A DNA stretch of 34,098 nt from Chitinophagaceae bacterium (GTDB lineage: Bacteria; Bacteroidota; Bacteroidia; Chitinophagales; REEL01). The notes beneath the pieces were generated by a model. It ran no database searches. It was not told the DNA's origin and saw nothing but the letters and a program-made list of their open reading frames with translations. The stretch is from NCBI GenBank assembly GCA_007695095.1, contig REEL01000136.1, positions 1-34,098 on the forward strand, written 5' to 3'. Shown piece after piece: positions 32,097-34,098 of this stretch (its first letter is position 1; every line of letters begins with the position of its first letter). A program made the translations under genes and the position numbers.

Positions 32097-32121
32097 GTCC
32101 GGTAGCGGGGGCGCTACGGAC
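32097..32121. repeat. GC-rich hairpin with GGGG loop
   Basis: GTCC-G-GTAGCG pairs with CGCTACGGAC (10 bp, one bulged G) around GGGG. It ends 6 nt before the left copy of the 108-bp direct repeat. No T-tract follows on either strand. Confidence 0.6.
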
Positions 32122-32127
32122 AGCTGG

Positions 32128-32236
32128 GAATGTAATTTTATTCTAATAAATTAAAATCGTTAGAAAACTTCTTCAACTCACTTTAAACCTCAATTTAAAT
32201 CGAAAATATATCCTTTTTCTCTTTTATCTTTTTTCT
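32128..32236. repeat. 108-bp direct repeat, left copy
   Basis: Identical to 33959-34066 apart from one extra T near position 32138; the last 96 bp (32141-32236) are an exact match. It is AT-rich and non-coding. The right boundary of the match falls inside the loop of the hairpin at 32225-32250. Confidence 0.95.
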
Positions 32237-32250
32237 TGATAAAAAAGATA
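32225..32250. repeat. Perfect 10-bp hairpin at the edge of the direct repeat
   Basis: TATCTTTTTT and AAAAAAGATA flank the 6-nt loop CTTGAT. Only the 5' arm is shared with the right repeat copy, which diverges in the loop. Confidence 0.8.
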
Positions 32251-32256
32251 GAAAAA

Positions 32257-32435
32257 AATCAAGGGCTGTGAGACCTTGTCCTAATAAAAACTACGAAAAC
32301 CTACACTATCACGACAAAACTCGCTACGCTATTCGCTGAAAATTTTCCAAATTTTCAGATAGCTGTGCTTCAGACAGTTGTCGTGATCGCGTTCCGGTTT
32401 TCTTGTTTTATTGGACAATCCCTCAAGGCCCGATT
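32257..32435. repeat. Imperfect palindrome of about 180 bp
   Basis: Nested complementary blocks in order: AATC/GATT at the ends, TTGTCC (32276-32281) with GGACAA (32413-32418), AATAAAA (32283-32289) with TTTTATT (32406-32412), GAAAACC (32295-32301) with GGTTTTC (32396-32402), ATCACGACAA (32308-32317) with TTGTCGTGAT (32378-32387), GCTAT (32328-32332) with ATAGC (32359-32363), and CTGAAAATTT (32336-32345) with AAATTTTCAG (32349-32358) around the loop TCC. One long hairpin or cruciform is possible. Confidence 0.85.
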
Positions 32436-32517
32436 AACGGCACATAAGGCTTTTATATCGATATAGATGATAAACTCTTTGCAGAAAGAACATAATGAAA
32501 CTCCCTCACAGAAGGAA

Positions 32518-32647
32518 TGCGGCCTTTATTCCGGACTTGGGGGACCCGCTGCTTGAATCTTGCGTGAAAAATTTTACTGTCTGACGCCAGGAGTTTAAAA
32601 TTTTTAGCAAGTGAAAGCACAGCAGGCCAAGGAGGAATTCAGACGCG
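32518..32647. repeat. Second imperfect palindrome of about 130 bp
   Basis: Complementary blocks: ATTCC (32528-32532) with GGAAT (32634-32638), CTTGG (32536-32540) with CCAAG (32627-32631), GCTG (32548-32551) with CAGC (32620-32623), TTGC (32560-32563) with GCAA (32607-32610), and AAAAATTTTA (32567-32576) with TAAAATTTTT (32596-32605). The apical loop is 19 nt. Confidence 0.75.
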
Positions 32648-32686
32648 ATTTTTTTTTAATAATGAAAAATAAATTTCAAACTATCG

Positions 32687-32719
32687 TTTCACAGGCGGAT
32701 GTCTGCGATAGAGTGAATT
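32687..32719 (+). repeat. REP-like short repeat, copy 1
   Basis: TTCAC and GTGAA flank a core GGCGGATGTCTGCGATAG. Its CGATAG also pairs with CTATCG at 32681-32686. It is related to the copies at 33040-33088 (minus) and 33240-33274. Confidence 0.65.
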
Positions 32720-32742
32720 GCCCTACTCCTTAAATATACTCC

Positions 32743-32763
32743 TGCGTAGTTACAAACTACGCA
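32743..32763. terminator. 8-bp perfect hairpin downstream of the small two-TM gene
   Basis: TGCGTAGT and ACTACGCA flank TACAA, 17 nt past the stop codon at 32781 on the minus strand. There is no T-tract, so it may only stabilise the 3' end of the mRNA. Confidence 0.4.
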
Positions 32764-32780
32764 TAGCCCAGACTGTATCA

Positions 32781-33008
32781 TTAAGGTGAAAAAGGTGCAA
32801 TAACAGGATGCCCTTGCTCTACAACTTCAAAAATTTCACGGAGTAATATAACTATGCCAAGTAAAATCAATGAAATGCTAAACAAATATCCTCTAAATTC
32901 ACCAGCATTGTAATCTGGCTTAGGTAATGGGTTTTTATACAAGAAATATAAATTCCAAAATCCAAAAAGAATACAAGCCACTGCTATTATAAACAACAAC
33001 AATTTCAT
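32781..33008 (-). CDS. Small two-helix membrane protein, unknown function
   Basis: 75 residues with two hydrophobic segments (about 3-22 and 41-58) separated by a short loop with KNPLPKPDYNAGEFRGY, and a hydrophilic C terminus ending APFSP. ATG start, no recognised family. It is flanked on both sides by REP-like repeats and lies within the segment bounded by the 108-bp direct repeats. The codon pattern and membrane topology look real, but there is no independent support. Confidence 0.6.
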   Translation of the reverse strand: MKLLLFIIAVACILFGFWNLYFLYKNPLPKPDYNAGEFRGYLFSISLILLGIVILLREIFEVVEQGHPVIAPFSP

Positions 33009-33039
33009 AACAAATCTATTCTGAATTTAATATTTCTTC

Positions 33040-33077
33040 CCATCTATCGCAAGCGTCCCCATCTATCGCAAGCGTCC
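33040..33077 (-). repeat. 19-bp tandem duplication of a REP-like half-site, copy 2
   Basis: The 19-bp unit CCATCTATCGCAAGCGTCC occurs twice back to back (33040-33058 and 33059-33077). The second unit continues into GCTTGTGATACGG, completing a REP-like sequence that on the minus strand reads TCACAAGCGGACGCTTGCG. Confidence 0.85.
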
Positions 33078-33239
33078 GCTTGTGATACGGCTGATACAAC
33101 TTCTTTGTATAAAAATATTCCATCTCATCAATTAACATGTAAATCTAATCCTTTTAAATTAATTGTTCAAAAAACTACTACTACAATTCAATTTCAATAT
33201 TTCATTATCTACATGCATAATCACCGGAACTAAATACTT

Positions 33240-33274
33240 GTCACAGACGGACGCCTGCGGTATAGTGAGAATTT
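33240..33274 (+). repeat. REP-like short repeat, copy 3
   Basis: GTCAC at 33240-33244 and GTGAG near 33265-33269 flank GACGGACGCCTGCGGTATA. It is the same family as copies 1 and 2. Confidence 0.65.
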
Positions 33275-33299
33275 AAACTTCAAAAAAAATGCAACGCAA

Positions 33300-33647
33300 T
33301 TATTTAATTTTTTTAAATTCAGAATCTGATGTAAAAAGAGGAATTTGATTTAATAATGCAGATGATGCGATGATTGCATCAGGAATCTTGATTTTGTATT
33401 TCTTTCTTAGTAAAATTGCTTTACTTTCAATTTCATCTGTATATCCGTGTTTTTTATGAAAGGATAATAATTCTTTGATAACAGATTCAGCTTTTTCATC
33501 AACATGTGGATTGCCCAGAAGTTCTATTTTTGTAATAAATGAAAAATGAATGTCCTTATTTAATAGGGCTTCAGCAGCATAATTATTGCCTTCAAGTAAA
33601 TAAATGAACATATTTGTATCGACAAATATACTTCCTTTACCATTCAT
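33300..33647 (-). CDS. PIN-domain toxin (VapC type)
   Basis: 115 residues. The four PIN-domain acidic positions are present: D10 in FVDTN, E42 in TKIELLG, D90 in IPDAIIA and D108 in TSDSEF. Toxins of this type are metal-dependent ribonucleases. The protein stops only seven residues after the last acidic residue, somewhat shorter than many VapC proteins, yet all catalytic residues are kept. Its start overlaps the end of the upstream antitoxin-like frame by 11 nt, the usual translational coupling of toxin-antitoxin pairs. Just downstream lies a REP-like repeat. I infer an active or recently active TA module. Confidence 0.85.
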   Translation of the reverse strand: MNGKGSIFVDTNMFIYLLEGNNYAAEALLNKDIHFSFITKIELLGNPHVDEKAESVIKELLSFHKKHGYTDEIESKAILLRKKYKIKIPDAIIASSALLNQIPLFTSDSEFKKIK

Positions 33648-33831
33648 CCCTGAGCTTTTTTTGGTACTTTAATCCATCTCCAAAAACACCTTTCAACTTA
33701 CCTAAATATTTATGTGGATTGAATGTCCTTTTTGCATTAGATTTTTGCATATTACGTAAAACCGTTGCAATTTTTTCATTCATTTCCTGTATAGTATCTG
33801 ACTTTTTAATTGTAACCGACATTAGATTCAT
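33637..33831 (-). CDS. Putative antitoxin partner of the PIN toxin
   Basis: 64 residues, basic, upstream of and overlapping the PIN-toxin gene by 11 nt. The N-terminal part (1-30, SVTIKKSDTIQEMNEKIATVL) could form a small dimerisation or DNA-binding element. The C-terminal part (KRTFNPHKYLGKLKGVFGDGL, then YQKKLRDEW) looks like a toxin-neutralising segment. I do not recognise a named DNA-binding family. A second ATG three codons in (33822) is an equally good start. No promoter matching TANNTTTG was seen directly upstream. Confidence 0.7.
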   Translation of the reverse strand: MNLMSVTIKKSDTIQEMNEKIATVLRNMQKSNAKRTFNPHKYLGKLKGVFGDGLKYQKKLRDEW

Positions 33832-33958
33832 TTTTAAAGTTAAACGGATTTTTAGGATTTTTGGTTTCGACTTGAATGTTTGTTAATTGATTAGTTTATT
33901 TAACCCTCCTGATATTTGTCTCACTTTTATTCAATAAAACTAAAGTATTTTGAACAAA

Positions 33959-34066
33959 GAATGTAATTATTTCTAATAAATTAAAATCGTTAGAAAACTT
34001 CTTCAACTCACTTTAAACCTCAATTTAAATCGAAAATATATCCTTTTTCTCTTTTATCTTTTTTCT
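33959..34066. repeat. 108-bp direct repeat, right copy
   Basis: Same orientation as the copy at 32128-32236, with one single-base indel. After 34066 it diverges into ACTATATAACAAATC and lacks the hairpin and palindromes that follow the left copy. The two copies enclose the small membrane protein and the PIN toxin-antitoxin pair. Confidence 0.95.
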
Positions 34067-34098
34067 ACTATATAACAAATCATAAGACACTGTAAATC

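Larger units (their letters stand above)
31940..32780. other. 841-bp gene-free region rich in palindromes and repeats
   Basis: No convincing gene. In order it holds a GTAGCG-type hairpin, the left copy of a 108-bp direct repeat, a 10-bp perfect hairpin, a palindrome of about 180 bp, a TATATCGATATA palindrome at 32454-32465, a palindrome of about 130 bp, a REP-like repeat and an 8-bp hairpin. Only very short open frames occur (24 codons at 32031, 29 codons at 32495). Confidence 0.75.

Noticed and set aside
32031-32105. 24-codon plus-strand frame ending at the GTAGCG hairpin
   Set aside because: Very short and unsupported; the stop falls in the hairpin arm by chance.
32495-32584. 29-codon plus-strand frame starting MKLPHRRNAAF inside the second palindrome
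   Set aside because: Too short, it runs into the palindrome arms, and has no start signal. More likely part of a non-coding repeat.
32257-32647. Integron attC sites
   Set aside because: The palindromes lack a clear pair of RYYYAAC and GTTRRRY core sites in the right places, and there is no integron integrase in the window.
33040-33077. CRISPR array
   Set aside because: The 19-bp unit is repeated only twice, directly in tandem, with no spacer between units.

Overview
The window looks like the chromosome of a low-GC member of the Bacteroidota. Three predicted secreted proteins end in type IX secretion (T9SS) type A sorting domains. Other typical families are a DUF5686/carboxypeptidase-regulatory-like outer-membrane protein, an M56-TonB fusion protein and a ligase-associated exonuclease. 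Several promoter candidates match the Bacteroidota -33 TTG / -7 TANNTTTG pattern, three of them with exactly 20 nt between the boxes. There is no rRNA, tRNA, CRISPR array, transposase or phage gene that I can see, so the genus is not determined.

Layout. (1) 160-4100, minus: a giant CheB-CheR-PAS-histidine kinase fusion followed 12 nt later by a stand-alone receiver protein, a two-component signalling pair. (2) 4328-5961, minus: a BlaI-type repressor and a BlaR1-type M56 protease fused to a TonB C-terminal domain, preceded by two operator-like dyads that overlap the promoter. (3) 6147-9056: a rhomboid protease (plus) converging on a PgpH-type 7TM-HD cyclic-di-AMP phosphodiesterase (minus). (4) 9242-14698: acetyl-CoA acetyltransferase, CinA and a lipoyl-dependent E2 acyltransferase on plus, converging on an AtoE-like short-chain fatty acid transporter on minus. 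The thiolase and AtoE suggest short-chain acyl metabolism. (5) 14771-17796, minus: a T9SS cargo protein, a periplasmic peroxiredoxin, a DUF427 protein and an MBL-fold DNA exonuclease. (6) 17857-23022, minus: DUF5686 outer-membrane protein directly abutting an AsmA-family protein with an unusual helical tail, probably an envelope operon. (7) 23160-29303: a TMTC-like GT-C/TPR membrane protein (minus), divergent from a three-gene glycosyltransferase operon (GT2, GT4, GT4; plus). The GT2 is of the polyprenyl-phosphate sugar synthase type and could supply the donor for the GT-C protein. (8) 29286-31909, minus: two more T9SS cargo proteins.

The right end (31940-34098) is different: gene-poor and repeat-rich. 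It holds a 108-bp near-identical direct repeat pair 1.8 kb apart, two large imperfect palindromes (about 180 and 130 bp), a cluster of short REP-like repeats, a small two-TM protein and a PIN-domain (VapC-type) toxin-antitoxin pair. It is the best candidate for a poorly described element. The sequence supports a non-autonomous repeat element or a structured RNA, but shows no enzyme that would mobilise it.

Other notable signals are a rho-independent terminator for a T9SS gene placed inside the 3' end of the convergent glycosyltransferase gene, and two TTG starts that lie inside TANNTTTG promoter boxes and are therefore doubtful.
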